Shown one piece after another: positions 35,471 through 44,095 of a DNA stretch of 64,000 nucleotides (within the stretch, counting starts at the first letter, position 1; the number at the start of each line of letters is the position of its first letter). This DNA is from Clostridiales bacterium (GTDB lineage: Bacteria; Bacillota; Clostridia; Oscillospirales; UBA644). The stretch covers positions 1-64,000 of the forward strand of contig JAEEJO010000037.1 in assembly GCA_016281915.1 (NCBI GenBank), read 5' to 3'. Under the pieces are notes generated by a model, which ran no database searches, was not told where the DNA came from, and saw nothing but the letters and a program-made list of their open reading frames with translations. The translations under genes and the position numbers were made by a program.

Positions 35471-36619
35471 ATGAAACTTGACCTTGACATTGAACAATTC
35501 TGGAAAGATGAAGAGACCGCACATGCCGAAAACTGCTTTTCAAAGGCTTCAAAGCAGGCTGCGCTCGGGATAAGAATGAGTGACGAATGCGTCTTTGCCG
35601 AGCTTGGAGAAGAAGGTCAGCCATGGGGATACACCGATCCGCAAAGGAGATATGAGCTTAATTGCAGATACAATGAAAAGGCGATAAAAATCGTCGGAAG
35701 ACCGCTTCTTGCCGAAAGAAAGCCCGATCCGAAAAAAGACAGTCTGCCCTCTTTTCCGAACAGACTGCAGGTTGGAGAGGTTTTCGGGGGAAGATATGAG
35801 TTTGACGGCAACACAACGTGGCTGAAAGGAACGCTGAACGACGCGGAAGACCTGAAGAAGAAGCTTGACGAGATAGATTATCTTCTTGCCGATAAAGAGC
35901 GTTTCAGATCATATATCCTCCCGCCGGACTGGGATGAAAGGTGCAGAGCTGTTTTTGAGGCAACAGGCAGACGACCTGGGCTTGCAAACGGTATAAGAGG
36001 TCCCGTAACGCTTGCAACAAGCGTTTTCGGCACTGAAAACCTTATTTTTCTGTATTATGACGATGAAGGTCTCTTCAAACGATTCGGCGACACGATAACC
36101 AGGGTTCTTGAAGCGTATGCGGATATTTTTATTATAGAAGCGGGATATACGAAGGATAACTTTCCTCACGGATACTGGTTCAACGATGACGACAGCAATC
36201 TGCTGACACCGGAAATGTATAAGCTGCTTGGGTATCCGACTCTGAAAGCGATGTTTGAGAAATATGCGCCCAATCCGGAGGATTCCAGATATCAGCACTC
36301 GGACTCGGCGATGGGTCATCTTATTCCCCTGCTGGCGGATTTCAATCTTACGGGATGCAATTTCGGTCCGACGGTAATGGTAAAAGATATACGCAAATAT
36401 ATGAAAACGACACGAATAGACGGTCAGCTTGCCCCATTCACTTTTATGAGAAACAATGAAGATGATATTATCGCCGAGGTAAAGAGAGACTGTGAAGCGG
36501 CGAAAGAAGACGACATAAGAGGACTTTCCGTATCAACGGCAGGAAGTATAAATAACGGAAGCCTGCTTACAAGCATGAGAACCGTTATGGCTGCGATCCA
36601 GACATATGGAAGATACTGA
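35471..36619 (+). CDS. Uroporphyrinogen decarboxylase-family protein
   Basis: A 382-residue protein of the URO-D superfamily, which includes haem-pathway decarboxylases and corrinoid methyltransferases. The evidence is the barrel pattern with GIRGPVTLATSVFG, IIEAGYTKDNFPHGYW and the late YQHSDSAMGHLIPLLADFNLTGCNFGP. Neither a clear HemE signature nor the His-x-Cys zinc motif of MtaA-like methyltransferases is seen, so activity is open. Neighbours (MntP, MATE) do not help. Confidence 0.75.
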   Translation: MKLDLDIEQFWKDEETAHAENCFSKASKQAALGIRMSDECVFAELGEEGQPWGYTDPQRRYELNCRYNEKAIKIVGRPLLAERKPDPKKDSLPSFPNRLQVGEVFGGRYEFDGNTTWLKGTLNDAEDLKKKLDEIDYLLADKERFRSYILPPDWDERCRAVFEATGRRPGLANGIRGPVTLATSVFGTENLIFLYYDDEGLFKRFGDTITRVLEAYADIFIIEAGYTKDNFPHGYWFNDDDSNLLTPEMYKLLGYPTLKAMFEKYAPNPEDSRYQHSDSAMGHLIPLLADFNLTGCNFGPTVMVKDIRKYMKTTRIDGQLAPFTFMRNNEDDIIAEVKRDCEAAKEDDIRGLSVSTAGSINNGSLLTSMRTVMAAIQTYGRY

Positions 36620-36649
36620 TCTGAGGGGCACGGGAAATCGTAACTGAAA

Positions 36650-38026
36650 ATGAGATTATTAACAAAAGACAGATCGTTTTATAAAACGATGTTCGCCATT
36701 GCGCTGCCTGTTGCACTTCAGCAGTTGATTTCGCTTGCGGTAGTGATGCTTGACAACGTTATGGTGGGTTCGCTTGGAGATATATCGCTTTCGGCGGTAT
36801 CGCAGGCAAATCAGGTGACGGTGTTTTTCACGTTCTTCGTCCGCGGTATTTCCGGAGGAGCGGCGCTGCTTATTTCGCAGTACTGGGGAAAGAAGGATAC
36901 GGGAAGGATAAAGCAGATATTCTCAATGACATTTATAACCACGGTTATCCTTGCCGGAACTGTCACGCTTCTTGTATTTCTGTTTCCCGAAGCGGTAGTA
37001 AAGTTTTTTTCAAACAATGATCTGATCCTCTCCGAAGCTTCGTCATATATCAGGATCGCATGCTTCTCATATATACTTTTTGCGATTTCCGACACGTTTA
37101 TAGCAATGCTTCGCTGCGTTGAGATAGTAAAAATAACGTTTATTGTTTCCGTGATATCTTTTTTTACGAATCTCGGCGGCAATTACATACTCATTTTCGG
37201 CAAACTAGGTCTTCCTGCAATGGGAGTCAGAGGTGCGGCGACCGCCACGGTCATAGCGCGGGGAATCGAACTTATTATAGTAATGATCTTCTTTTTCAAG
37301 GGTCAGAAAAAGCTGGATGTCCGACCGAAAGATCTGTTTTATGCAGAAAAAAATATGTGGAAAGACTTTTTCCGTTACGGCATACCCGTTATTGTGGGCG
37401 ATATACAGTGGGGACTTGTCGGTGTAGTGAAAGCGGTGATCATAGGAAGACTTACCGTTGAAATGATGGCAGCCGTTTCTATAACCGACGTAGTTATGCA
37501 GCTGGGACTTATTTTTGCAAACGGTCTTGCAGCCGGGGCATGCGTTATTATCGGAAAAACCGTTGGTGTAAACGATTTTGCAAAGACGAAAGAATATTCA
37601 AGAAGCATCGAGATCATTTTTGCGATCGTGGGCGTGCTTATGGGAGCGCTCGTTTTCACATTGCGCTTCATTCCGGTATCGCTCTATACAAACGTTTCAG
37701 ATCAGACACGATCTCTGGCAATGCAGCTTCTTGCGATTGGCGCCGTTTCGCTTATAGGAACAAGTTACCACATGGCGTGCTTTACTGGGATCAATCGCGG
37801 AGCCGGAGACAGCAGATTCGTATTTTTTGTGGATATGATCTGCGGATGGCTTGTTGTTATTCCTCTTTCAGCACTTTCGGCAGCAGGATACCTGAATGCA
37901 TGGGATCCCCTTTTTACCCTGCCCCTTGTTTATCTCTGCACAAGAATAGATCAATGCTTCAAATGGATAATCGCATTTATACGTCTTCGCGGAAACAAGT
38001 GGATAAGAAACGTAACAAGAGACTGA
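36650..38026 (+). CDS. MATE-family efflux transporter
   Basis: A 458-residue twelve-helix exporter driven by Na+ or H+. MFAIALPVALQQLISLAVVMLDNVMVG and the internal duplication around FRYGIPVIVGDIQWG are typical. No substrate can be inferred. It begins 30 bases after the URO-D-family gene, so the two may share a transcript. Confidence 0.93.
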   Translation: MRLLTKDRSFYKTMFAIALPVALQQLISLAVVMLDNVMVGSLGDISLSAVSQANQVTVFFTFFVRGISGGAALLISQYWGKKDTGRIKQIFSMTFITTVILAGTVTLLVFLFPEAVVKFFSNNDLILSEASSYIRIACFSYILFAISDTFIAMLRCVEIVKITFIVSVISFFTNLGGNYILIFGKLGLPAMGVRGAATATVIARGIELIIVMIFFFKGQKKLDVRPKDLFYAEKNMWKDFFRYGIPVIVGDIQWGLVGVVKAVIIGRLTVEMMAAVSITDVVMQLGLIFANGLAAGACVIIGKTVGVNDFAKTKEYSRSIEIIFAIVGVLMGALVFTLRFIPVSLYTNVSDQTRSLAMQLLAIGAVSLIGTSYHMACFTGINRGAGDSRFVFFVDMICGWLVVIPLSALSAAGYLNAWDPLFTLPLVYLCTRIDQCFKWIIAFIRLRGNKWIRNVTRD

Positions 38027-38036
38027 AAACCAAAAA

Positions 38037-38075
38037 AATATCCGGATTGCTTCAAATGAAACAATCCGGATATTT
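38037..38075 (-). terminator. Bidirectional terminator between MATE gene and tRNAs
   Basis: AAATATCCGGATTG (38037-38050) and its complement (38062-38075). The minus strand tail is TATTTTTTTGG, fitting termination of the tRNA transcript; it can also end the MATE transcript. Confidence 0.88.
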
Positions 38076-38080
38076 GCCTG

Positions 38081-38155
38081 TGGTGACCCGTAGCAGAATC
38101 GAACTGCTGCCCCAGCCGTGAAAGGGCCGTGTCTTAACCGCTTGACTAACGGGCC
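38081..38155 (-). tRNA. tRNA-Glu (TTC anticodon)
   Basis: A 75-nt cloverleaf on the minus strand: acceptor GGCCCGT with ACGGGTC (one G.U), discriminator A, encoded CCA (38081-38083). The anticodon arm is GCCCTTTCACGGC with TTC, and the T arm contains AGTTCGATTCT. Three bases from tRNA-Met. Confidence 0.96.
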
Positions 38156-38158
38156 AAA

Positions 38159-38235
38159 TGGTAGCGGAAGCTGGATTTGAACCGGCGACCGTACGGGTAT
38201 GAACCGTATGCTCTAGCCAACTGAGCTATTCCGCC
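38159..38235 (-). tRNA. tRNA-Met (CAT anticodon, elongator type)
   Basis: A 77-nt cloverleaf on the minus strand: acceptor GGCGGAA with TTCCGCT, discriminator A, encoded CCA. Anticodon loop TTCATAC with CAT. The first pair is G.U rather than the C-A mismatch of initiator tRNA, and the anticodon stem lacks the three G-C pairs of initiators, so it is elongator Met (or a tRNA-Ile2 with modified CAT, less likely). Confidence 0.92.
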
Positions 38236-38283
38236 AGACCGGCTCATCTGAGATCCGTTTTTGCGGAACCAGACAGCTTATAT

Positions 38284-38312
38284 ATTATATACCAAACGAG
38301 CAGATTTGTCAA
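38284..38312 (-). promoter_or_regulatory. Promoter of tRNA-Met/tRNA-Glu
   Basis: Minus strand TTGACA (38307-38312), 17-nt spacer, TATAAT (38284-38289): a perfect consensus, as expected for stable RNA. Confidence 0.9.
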
Positions 38313-38412
38313 TACCGTTTTACATGTTTTTTGTGATATTTTTGTGAACTCGAAATCAAGGAGATCATCGGTCCCGCTCTGTTCAAAAATTGAATTTTTT
38401 TCTAAAAAGTGA

Positions 38413-38441
38413 TTGACAAGAAGGACATTTTGTTGTATTAT
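38413..38441 (+). promoter_or_regulatory. Promoter of the DUF1292 gene
   Basis: TTGACA (38413-38418), 17-nt spacer, TATTAT (38436-38441), 55 bases before the ATG. Confidence 0.82.
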
Positions 38442-38496
38442 TAATATATAAAGAAAAGTATATATAATCGCAGGAAAATGAAGACAGGAGAAAGAT

Positions 38497-38790
38497 ATGT
38501 CCGAAGCAGAAAGAGACGAAATAATAACGCTTACCGATGAAGACGGAAATGAGACAGACTACGTTGTTATAGACGGAGTTGAATATAACGGCAAAGATTA
38601 TCTCGCGCTCGTTGAAGAAGAGCATTATAACGACGAAACGTGTGAATTTACGATCCTCAGGGTTGATGAGTCTGAGAATGAAGAAGCTTTTCTTGCAACT
38701 ATCGAAGACGAAGAGGAATTCAACAGAGTGCTTGAATTGCTTGAAGAAAAGCTTGACGACGAATACGATTTTGACGACGATGCAGAATAA
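38497..38790 (+). CDS. DUF1292 family acidic protein
   Basis: A 97-residue, very acidic cytoplasmic protein of the DUF1292 (YrzB-like) family, widespread in Bacillota with unknown role. IITLTDEDGNETDYVVIDGVEYNGKDYLALV and the later FTILRVDE strand are its pattern, ending in an Asp/Glu-rich tail. ACAGGAG precedes the ATG. In other genomes it lies near ruvX and alaS; here it stands alone before the RNA candidate and lepA. Confidence 0.9.
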   Translation: MSEAERDEIITLTDEDGNETDYVVIDGVEYNGKDYLALVEEEHYNDETCEFTILRVDESENEEAFLATIEDEEEFNRVLELLEEKLDDEYDFDDDAE

Positions 38791-38833
38791 ACGAATTTCC
38801 TGCGCGGTTCGTGTTCCGACGGTATAATTAAAA

Positions 38834-38950
38834 CCTACACCTGTTTATTGGGATTCCGTCTTCTGCTGCGGGGGAGCAGACCTCTCGGACTAAGTCCGAA
38901 CGTTGGGAGCACAAAACAGCAGAGAGGAATTAACCCACTTTTTAAGCAGG
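38834..38950 (+). ncRNA. Structured RNA, 6S-like candidate
   Basis: Intergenic rod-shaped structure. CCTGTTTA (38840-38847) pairs with TAAGCAGG (38943-38950); TGGGATTCC (38849-38857) with GGAAT...CCCA (38926-38937, three-base bulge); CTGCTG (38863-38868) with CAGCAG (38917-38922). Inside is a large unpaired bubble capped by CGGAC-TAA-GTCCG (38886-38898). A TATAAT at 38823-38828 would start transcription just before the closing stem. A long rod with a central bubble resembles 6S RNA (ssrS), which binds sigma-A RNA polymerase, but this is judged by shape only. A lepA leader element is the alternative. Its 3' end is uncertain. Confidence 0.5.
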
Positions 38951-39066
38951 GCTTATATTTGCCCCGGAATTACGCATTCTGCGTATTCTCCACGGCCGTG
39001 CGGGAAATTCTTTTATTATAAATGAATACACAAAAATCGCGGGCTTTCTGTCCGCACAGGTGAAAT

Positions 39067-40875
39067 ATGACTAATGATATAAGTCTTATACGTAATTTTT
39101 CGATAATCGCGCATATAGACCACGGAAAATCAACTCTTGCAGACCGCCTTTTGCAGCTCACTAAAACCGTTGCGGACAGGGACATGGAAGAACAGTTTCT
39201 TGACAACATGGATCTTGAACGCGAGCGCGGAATCACAATAAAAGCAAGAGCGGTAAAAATGCTTTATACGGCAAAGGACGGCAAAACGTATACGCTGAAT
39301 CTGATAGATACTCCCGGTCATGTGGACTTCAATTATGAAGTATCGCGCTCTCTCGTTGCATGCGAGGGGGCGGTTCTTGTTGTTGACGCATCTCAGGGCA
39401 TTGAAGCCCAGACGCTTGCAAACACATATCTTGCCGTTGACAACGACCTTGAGATAATGCCGGTGATAAATAAAATAGATCTTCCGTCCGCGGATCCCGA
39501 AAGAGTAATAAAAGAAATCGAGGATACTATCGGTATCCCCGCTGAAAATGCGCCGCGTGTTTCGGCAAAAACGGGCGAAAACTGCGAGGAGATACTTGAA
39601 CGTATCGTATCAGATATTCCTGCGCCGAAAGGTGACAGAAACGCGCCTCTGCGCGCACTGATATTTGACAGTATATATGACTCATACCGCGGCGTTATAG
39701 TATATGTCAGGGTATTTGACGGAACGCTTCGTGCGGGAGACAGAATCAAAATGATGTCTACCGGTGCGGAATTTGACGTTGTTGAAACGGGCTGTCTGCG
39801 ACCCTTCGGCTTTGAAAAGGAAGATGAAATAGAAGCCGGTGAAGTCGGATATATAATGGCTTCGATAAAAACGGTTCAGGACACTCAGGTCGGCGATACG
39901 GTCACAAATGCCGAAAACCCGTGCGATGCGCCGATGCCCGGATATAAAAAGGTTCAGCCGATGGTATTTTCGGGCATATATCCTGCAGACGGGGCAAAGT
40001 ATGAGGATCTTCGCGAAGCGCTTGAAAAGCTGCAGCTCAACGATGCGTCACTCTCATTCGAAAAAGAGTCCTCTGCTGCGCTCGGATTCGGTTTTCGCTG
40101 CGGATTCCTCGGTCTTCTGCATATGGAAATAATTCAGGAACGCCTTGAGAGAGAGTATAATCTCGACCTTATCACCACCGCTCCGAGCGTTATTTACAAA
40201 ATAAAGAGGACGTCAGGAGAGGAAGAGTATATTTCAAATCCCTCCGCCTACCCCTCCCCTTCGGAGATTATGACGGCTTATGAGCCGTTTGTAAGGGCAG
40301 ATATTTTTTCGCCCACGGAGTTTATCGGAACGGTAATGGACCTGTGCACCGAAAGACGCGGCGTTTTCAAGAATATGACGTATATAGACGAATCGAGGGT
40401 CAATCTTCATTACAGTCTGCCTTTGAACGAGATAATATACGATTTCTTCGATGCATTGAAGTCCAGAACGAGAGGATATGCGTCTCTTGACTATGAATTT
40501 GAAGAGTATAAGGAAAGCAAGCTTGTAAAGCTTGACATTCTGCTCAACGGCGATATTATCGACGCGCTCTCATTTATCGTTCATTCCGACAGAGCGTATT
40601 CAAGAGGAAGAAAAATTGCGGAACGTCTTAAAGAGAATATCCCCAGACAGCTTTTTGAAATTCCCATACAGGCTGCAGTGGGAGGGAAAATAATAGCGAG
40701 GGAGACTGTCAAGGCTCTTCGCAAGGACGTTCTGGCAAAGTGTTACGGCGGCGACATAACGAGGAAGAAGAAGCTTCTTGAAAAGCAGAAAGAAGGGAAG
40801 AAGAGGATGCGCTCTTTCGGCACGGTAGAACTGAGCCAGGAAGCGTTTATGTCTGTTCTTAAATTTGACGAATGA
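39067..40875 (+). CDS. lepA: Elongation factor 4 (LepA)
   Basis: A 602-residue translational GTPase that acts on stalled or initiating ribosomes. G1 [16 protein letters not shown]2 region [10 protein letters not shown]3 DTPGHVDF, G4 NKID are intact, and the LepA-specific C-terminal domain ([27 protein letters not shown]-type [30 protein letters not shown]) completes it. Full length. Its stop overlaps the methyltransferase start by four bases. Confidence 0.97.
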   Translation: MTNDISLIRNFSIIAHIDHGKSTLADRLLQLTKTVADRDMEEQFLDNMDLERERGITIKARAVKMLYTAKDGKTYTLNLIDTPGHVDFNYEVSRSLVACEGAVLVVDASQGIEAQTLANTYLAVDNDLEIMPVINKIDLPSADPERVIKEIEDTIGIPAENAPRVSAKTGENCEEILERIVSDIPAPKGDRNAPLRALIFDSIYDSYRGVIVYVRVFDGTLRAGDRIKMMSTGAEFDVVETGCLRPFGFEKEDEIEAGEVGYIMASIKTVQDTQVGDTVTNAENPCDAPMPGYKKVQPMVFSGIYPADGAKYEDLREALEKLQLNDASLSFEKESSAALGFGFRCGFLGLLHMEIIQERLEREYNLDLITTAPSVIYKIKRTSGEEEYISNPSAYPSPSEIMTAYEPFVRADIFSPTEFIGTVMDLCTERRGVFKNMTYIDESRVNLHYSLPLNEIIYDFFDALKSRTRGYASLDYEFEEYKESKLVKLDILLNGDIIDALSFIVHSDRAYSRGRKIAERLKENIPRQLFEIPIQAAVGGKIIARETVKALRKDVLAKCYGGDITRKKKLLEKQKEGKKRMRSFGTVELSQEAFMSVLKFDE

Positions 40876-41603
40876 CCGAATATGACCAGATAGCCGTGAT
40901 ATATGACGATTATACGGACGGCTTTGACTACGGGCTTTATCTTGACAAGATATTTGCAAAGGCGCAATATCTGCCAAGGAAAGGACTTGCTCTTGACTGC
41001 GGCTGCGGAACGGGAACGCTTATAACGGAGCTTGAAAAACGCGGGTATTCTTGCACGGGCGTGGATATCTCTCCCGAAATGCTTGAAACAGCTGCCGAAA
41101 AGATAACTCAACACGGGTTTGAGCCGCATCTTGTCTGTCAAAGTCTTGAAAATATAGATCTTTACGGCGCATACGATATCTGTTTTTGCACTCTTGACAC
41201 GATAAACCACCTTTCCGAAAAGCAGCTCACACGTTTTTTCGGGAAACTTATATACTTTACCGAACCGGGCGGATATTTCATTTTTGACGTAAAAACAGAA
41301 GCCATGATGAAAAGATCCGCGCAGTTGAGAGTGATTGATAAAGACAGCTCAACGCTTATTCTTGACGGAGTTTTTTCAAAAAACCGCCTGACGAACTATA
41401 TTACGGTATTTTCAGAAGAAAACGGGGTTTATGAGCGTTACGACACCGTGATCAAAGAAAACCTCTATAAAAAAAACGAACTTCAAACGCTTCTGAAAAA
41501 CAGCGGCTTTACGCCTGTTGCCGTTTTTTCCTTCAAAGGCAGAGAAATTTATATATCTCAGAACAAAAGGACATTTTATGATTTTCAGGAAAATAGAGCT
41601 TGA
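40872..41603 (+). CDS. Class I SAM-dependent methyltransferase
   Basis: A 243-residue methyltransferase. [31 protein letters not shown] is the SAM-binding motif I-II region and [14 protein letters not shown] is motif IV. Substrate unknown; this type follows lepA or sits near hemN/hrcA in several Clostridia. ATGA overlap with lepA indicates coupling. Its last 26 bases overlap the DUF2156 gene. Confidence 0.88.
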   Translation: MTEYDQIAVIYDDYTDGFDYGLYLDKIFAKAQYLPRKGLALDCGCGTGTLITELEKRGYSCTGVDISPEMLETAAEKITQHGFEPHLVCQSLENIDLYGAYDICFCTLDTINHLSEKQLTRFFGKLIYFTEPGGYFIFDVKTEAMMKRSAQLRVIDKDSSTLILDGVFSKNRLTNYITVFSEENGVYERYDTVIKENLYKKNELQTLLKNSGFTPVAVFSFKGREIYISQNKRTFYDFQENRA

Positions 41604-42462
41604 CGATATACCTGCCGTTCGTCCGTATCTGGAAAAGATACGAACACGGATAATGGATACCACATTAGGCGAGATATTAATGTGGCGCGACTATATGAAT
41701 ATCCACTATGCAATAGAAAACGACATTCTTTTTTTTAAGGCACGATATACAGATCAGCAATTATCGTATTTCGTTCCCATAGGCAAAGACCGGGATGAAG
41801 GAATAAAAAGACTTATCGCCCATTGCAGAGAAAACGGGGAAAAGCTTCGCCTCATATCGGTATCGGATGAAGAGCTTGAATGGCTCAAAAACGGCTACGA
41901 CATAAAAGAGACGGCAGAAGACACAATAGACGCCGACTATTTTTACAGCGCGCAGGATCTGCGGCAGTTTGCCGGAAGAAAGTACCATACGCAAAAAAAT
42001 CATATAAACAAATTCATCAATACTCATACCGATTATTCGTTTGAAGAAATAAACGAAAAAAACATTTCCGAAGTAATCTCATTTTACAGAGAATATACCC
42101 TGAACTACGAAAAAGACAGCGCATTTGCCATGATAGAGGGTGCCGGGGTGTTTGAAGTGCTTGAAAATCTTGGAAAATACGGTTATTTCGGAATGCTTTT
42201 AAGAGCAGAAGGCAAGGTGATCGCTTTTTCGCTCGGAGAAACGGTCAATGATACGATGTTTGTTCATATAGAAAAAGCAGATAAATCGATTCCCGGTGCA
42301 TATCAGATGATAGTCCGGGAATTTGCAAACAGATATACTGACGATAAAGTTATCTACATCAACAGAGGCGACGATGCGGGCGACGAGGGGCTGAGACAGT
42401 CCAAGCATTCATATCACCCGATCGCGCTGCTGAGAAAAAACATAGTTGAACTGGAAATATAG
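41578..42462 (+). CDS. DUF2156 protein (aminoacyl-phosphatidylglycerol transferase-like domain)
   Basis: A 294-residue GNAT-like protein of the DUF2156 family, related to the catalytic domain of MprF (phosphatidylglycerol lysyltransferase) but without its membrane part. FAGRKYHTQKNHINKF and the late GDDAGDEGLRQSKHSYHPI are characteristic. In Clostridia such soluble forms are of unknown function. The ATG at 41578 follows AAAGGAC. Confidence 0.87.
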   Translation: MIFRKIELDDIPAVRPYLEKIRTRIMDTTLGEILMWRDYMNIHYAIENDILFFKARYTDQQLSYFVPIGKDRDEGIKRLIAHCRENGEKLRLISVSDEELEWLKNGYDIKETAEDTIDADYFYSAQDLRQFAGRKYHTQKNHINKFINTHTDYSFEEINEKNISEVISFYREYTLNYEKDSAFAMIEGAGVFEVLENLGKYGYFGMLLRAEGKVIAFSLGETVNDTMFVHIEKADKSIPGAYQMIVREFANRYTDDKVIYINRGDDAGDEGLRQSKHSYHPIALLRKNIVELEI

Positions 42463-42483
42463 AGTATTGCACGGAGAAGTCTT

Positions 42484-43221
42484 ATGAAAAGCGAGATAAT
42501 CCAACGTTATATACACGGGGACACTCTGATAATAGTATCCTCTCTGCGTGAAATATGTGAAGAGATCGCGAAAAATCAGGGCATAACGCTTAACAGCGAT
42601 TATATGTCGCTCGGTCTTGTTGCATCGTTTACGGCTGCTCTTGCGGCGGAACAGAAGGAAGACGAAACGTATCTGACCGCCTGCTTCAAGTGGCCCAAGG
42701 CAAAGAAATCGATCGCAGTAACGGCATTCGGTGACGGACGAATGTGCGCATGCATAGAGCCGTTCTTTCCTGATCAGGGCGACGAAAACACGATCCTTGA
42801 AGTAACAAGGCATTCGGACGTAGGCGGCGAATACCGCAGCGTTGTGCTCGGCAAAAACGTTCAGGGCGCGATAAACGCATATATAACTGAAAGCATGCAG
42901 AGAAATGCAAAATGGAAAGCTATCAGGGACGGAAGGATGACCGCAGGAATTTTTGTTCAGGAGCTGCCAGGTTCCACGGATTTGAGAAAGACCTGGGATG
43001 AGATAAAACCGTTTTTTAAAGCCCTTGACGAGAATGAACTGATAAACGCAGGCTGCGAAAAGCTTGGCGAGCGCGAGCTGAAGTTCGGATGTCACTGTTC
43101 CAAAAGAAGCGCACAGAGAGTGCTTGAAGCGATCCCGCCTTCAGAAAGAGCTACACTGGGAGAAACAGCTGAAATAGTATGTAAATTCTGCGGAAAGAAA
43201 TACGAGATAGAAAATGAATAA
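42484..43221 (+). CDS. hslO: Hsp33-family redox chaperone, short form
   Basis: A 245-residue protein, about 45 shorter than usual Hsp33. The C-terminal redox switch is intact: CHC (about residues 203-205), 27 residues, then CKFC, matching the zinc-binding CxC-X27-CxxC. GIFVQELPGSTDLRKTWDEI is the conserved core GGFLIQ.LPG region. It lacks the usual GEIAEDLAYYF segment in clear form. Hsp33 becomes an active holdase on oxidation; the shortening may alter that. Overlaps pyrK by eight bases. Confidence 0.85.
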   Translation: MKSEIIQRYIHGDTLIIVSSLREICEEIAKNQGITLNSDYMSLGLVASFTAALAAEQKEDETYLTACFKWPKAKKSIAVTAFGDGRMCACIEPFFPDQGDENTILEVTRHSDVGGEYRSVVLGKNVQGAINAYITESMQRNAKWKAIRDGRMTAGIFVQELPGSTDLRKTWDEIKPFFKALDENELINAGCEKLGERELKFGCHCSKRSAQRVLEAIPPSERATLGETAEIVCKFCGKKYEIENE

Positions 43222-43960
43222 GAATCATTATTTTTGCGAAATCACGGAAAAAAGAACATACAACAAACTTACGGACATAACGGTCGCATTCCCAGACGCA
43301 GACAAAATCTGTGCTCCGGGACAGTTTCTGCACATTCTTTGCGGAGGTAATTCATTTCTAAGAAGACCGATAAGCATCTGCGACGTTTCAAAAAGCACAC
43401 TCCGTTTCATTTTTGAGATACGCGGCGAAGGAACAGCCGCGCTTGCCCAAAAAGAAGAAGGAGATATCGTTGATATGCTCGCGCCACTCGGGCACGGCTT
43501 CGATCTTATGAAAAAAGATGAAAAGGTTATTGCGATAGGCGGAGGTATAGGCTGTTTTCCGCTGCTTTATGCGGCAAAAAAATGCGGAAACGTAAGTGCG
43601 ATACTCGGTTTTCGCAATGCTGAAGCAGCATACCCTAAATTTGTTGACGATTTCAAAGAAGTCTGCGACGTTATTCTTATGACGGACGACGGATCGGCAG
43701 GCATAAAAGGGTTTACGCCTCAGGGACTCGAAAAAATGATAGCAAACGGTGAAAGACCGGATAAGATCATTACATGCGGACCGATGGTGATGATGGAAAA
43801 GATCATTTCTATCGCACGGGAAAACGGAATAGTATGTCTTGCGTCCTATGAAGAAAGAATGGGATGCGGTATAGGAACGTGTCTTTGCTGTTCAACTAAA
43901 ATCGACGGAAAAATGCGCTGTGTCTGCAAAGAAGGACCCGTATTCGAATTTGCTGAATAA
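43214..43960 (+). CDS. pyrK: Dihydroorotate dehydrogenase electron transfer subunit
   Basis: A 248-residue PyrK-type FAD/[2Fe-2S] protein. FLRRPISICDVSKSTLRFIFEIRGEGT binds FAD, VIAIGGGIGCFPLLYAAKKCG binds NAD, and ERMGCGIGTCLCCSTKIDGKMRCVCKEGP has the four cluster cysteines. PyrK delivers NAD+ as acceptor for PyrD in pyrimidine synthesis, yet pyrD is not adjacent; the next genes are histidine genes. It is distinct from the NfnA paralogue at 13.2 kb. Confidence 0.88.
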   Translation: MNKNHYFCEITEKRTYNKLTDITVAFPDADKICAPGQFLHILCGGNSFLRRPISICDVSKSTLRFIFEIRGEGTAALAQKEEGDIVDMLAPLGHGFDLMKKDEKVIAIGGGIGCFPLLYAAKKCGNVSAILGFRNAEAAYPKFVDDFKEVCDVILMTDDGSAGIKGFTPQGLEKMIANGERPDKIITCGPMVMMEKIISIARENGIVCLASYEERMGCGIGTCLCCSTKIDGKMRCVCKEGPVFEFAE

Positions 43961-44009
43961 TTCCGGATAATCTATAATGTAAACTTTTTTTAAATTCCGT
44001 ATTATTCGA

Positions 44010-44038
44010 TTGACAAAAGGCAATAATTATGATAAAAT
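44010..44038 (+). promoter_or_regulatory. Promoter of the his operon
   Basis: TTGACA (44010-44015), 17-nt spacer, TAAAAT (44033-44038). Leader of about 50 bases. Confidence 0.82.
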
Positions 44039-44045
44039 ACCCATA

Positions 44046-44061
44046 CTTTATTGTGATAAAG
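44046..44061 (+). promoter_or_regulatory. Palindrome at the his operon transcription start
   Basis: CTTTAT-TGTG-ATAAAG, a perfect 6+4+6 palindrome just past the -10 box. Its place suits a repressor site. It does not look like a T-box or attenuator, and no His-rich leader peptide is seen. The binding protein is unknown. Confidence 0.45.
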
Positions 44062-44095
44062 TGATAAATCGTTAAAATATGTGGGTGTGTGTTGT

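Noticed and set aside
42409-43095. Open frame of 228 codons on the minus strand
   Set aside because: It is antisense to hslO, whose redox cysteine motif and coupling with pyrK support the plus strand.
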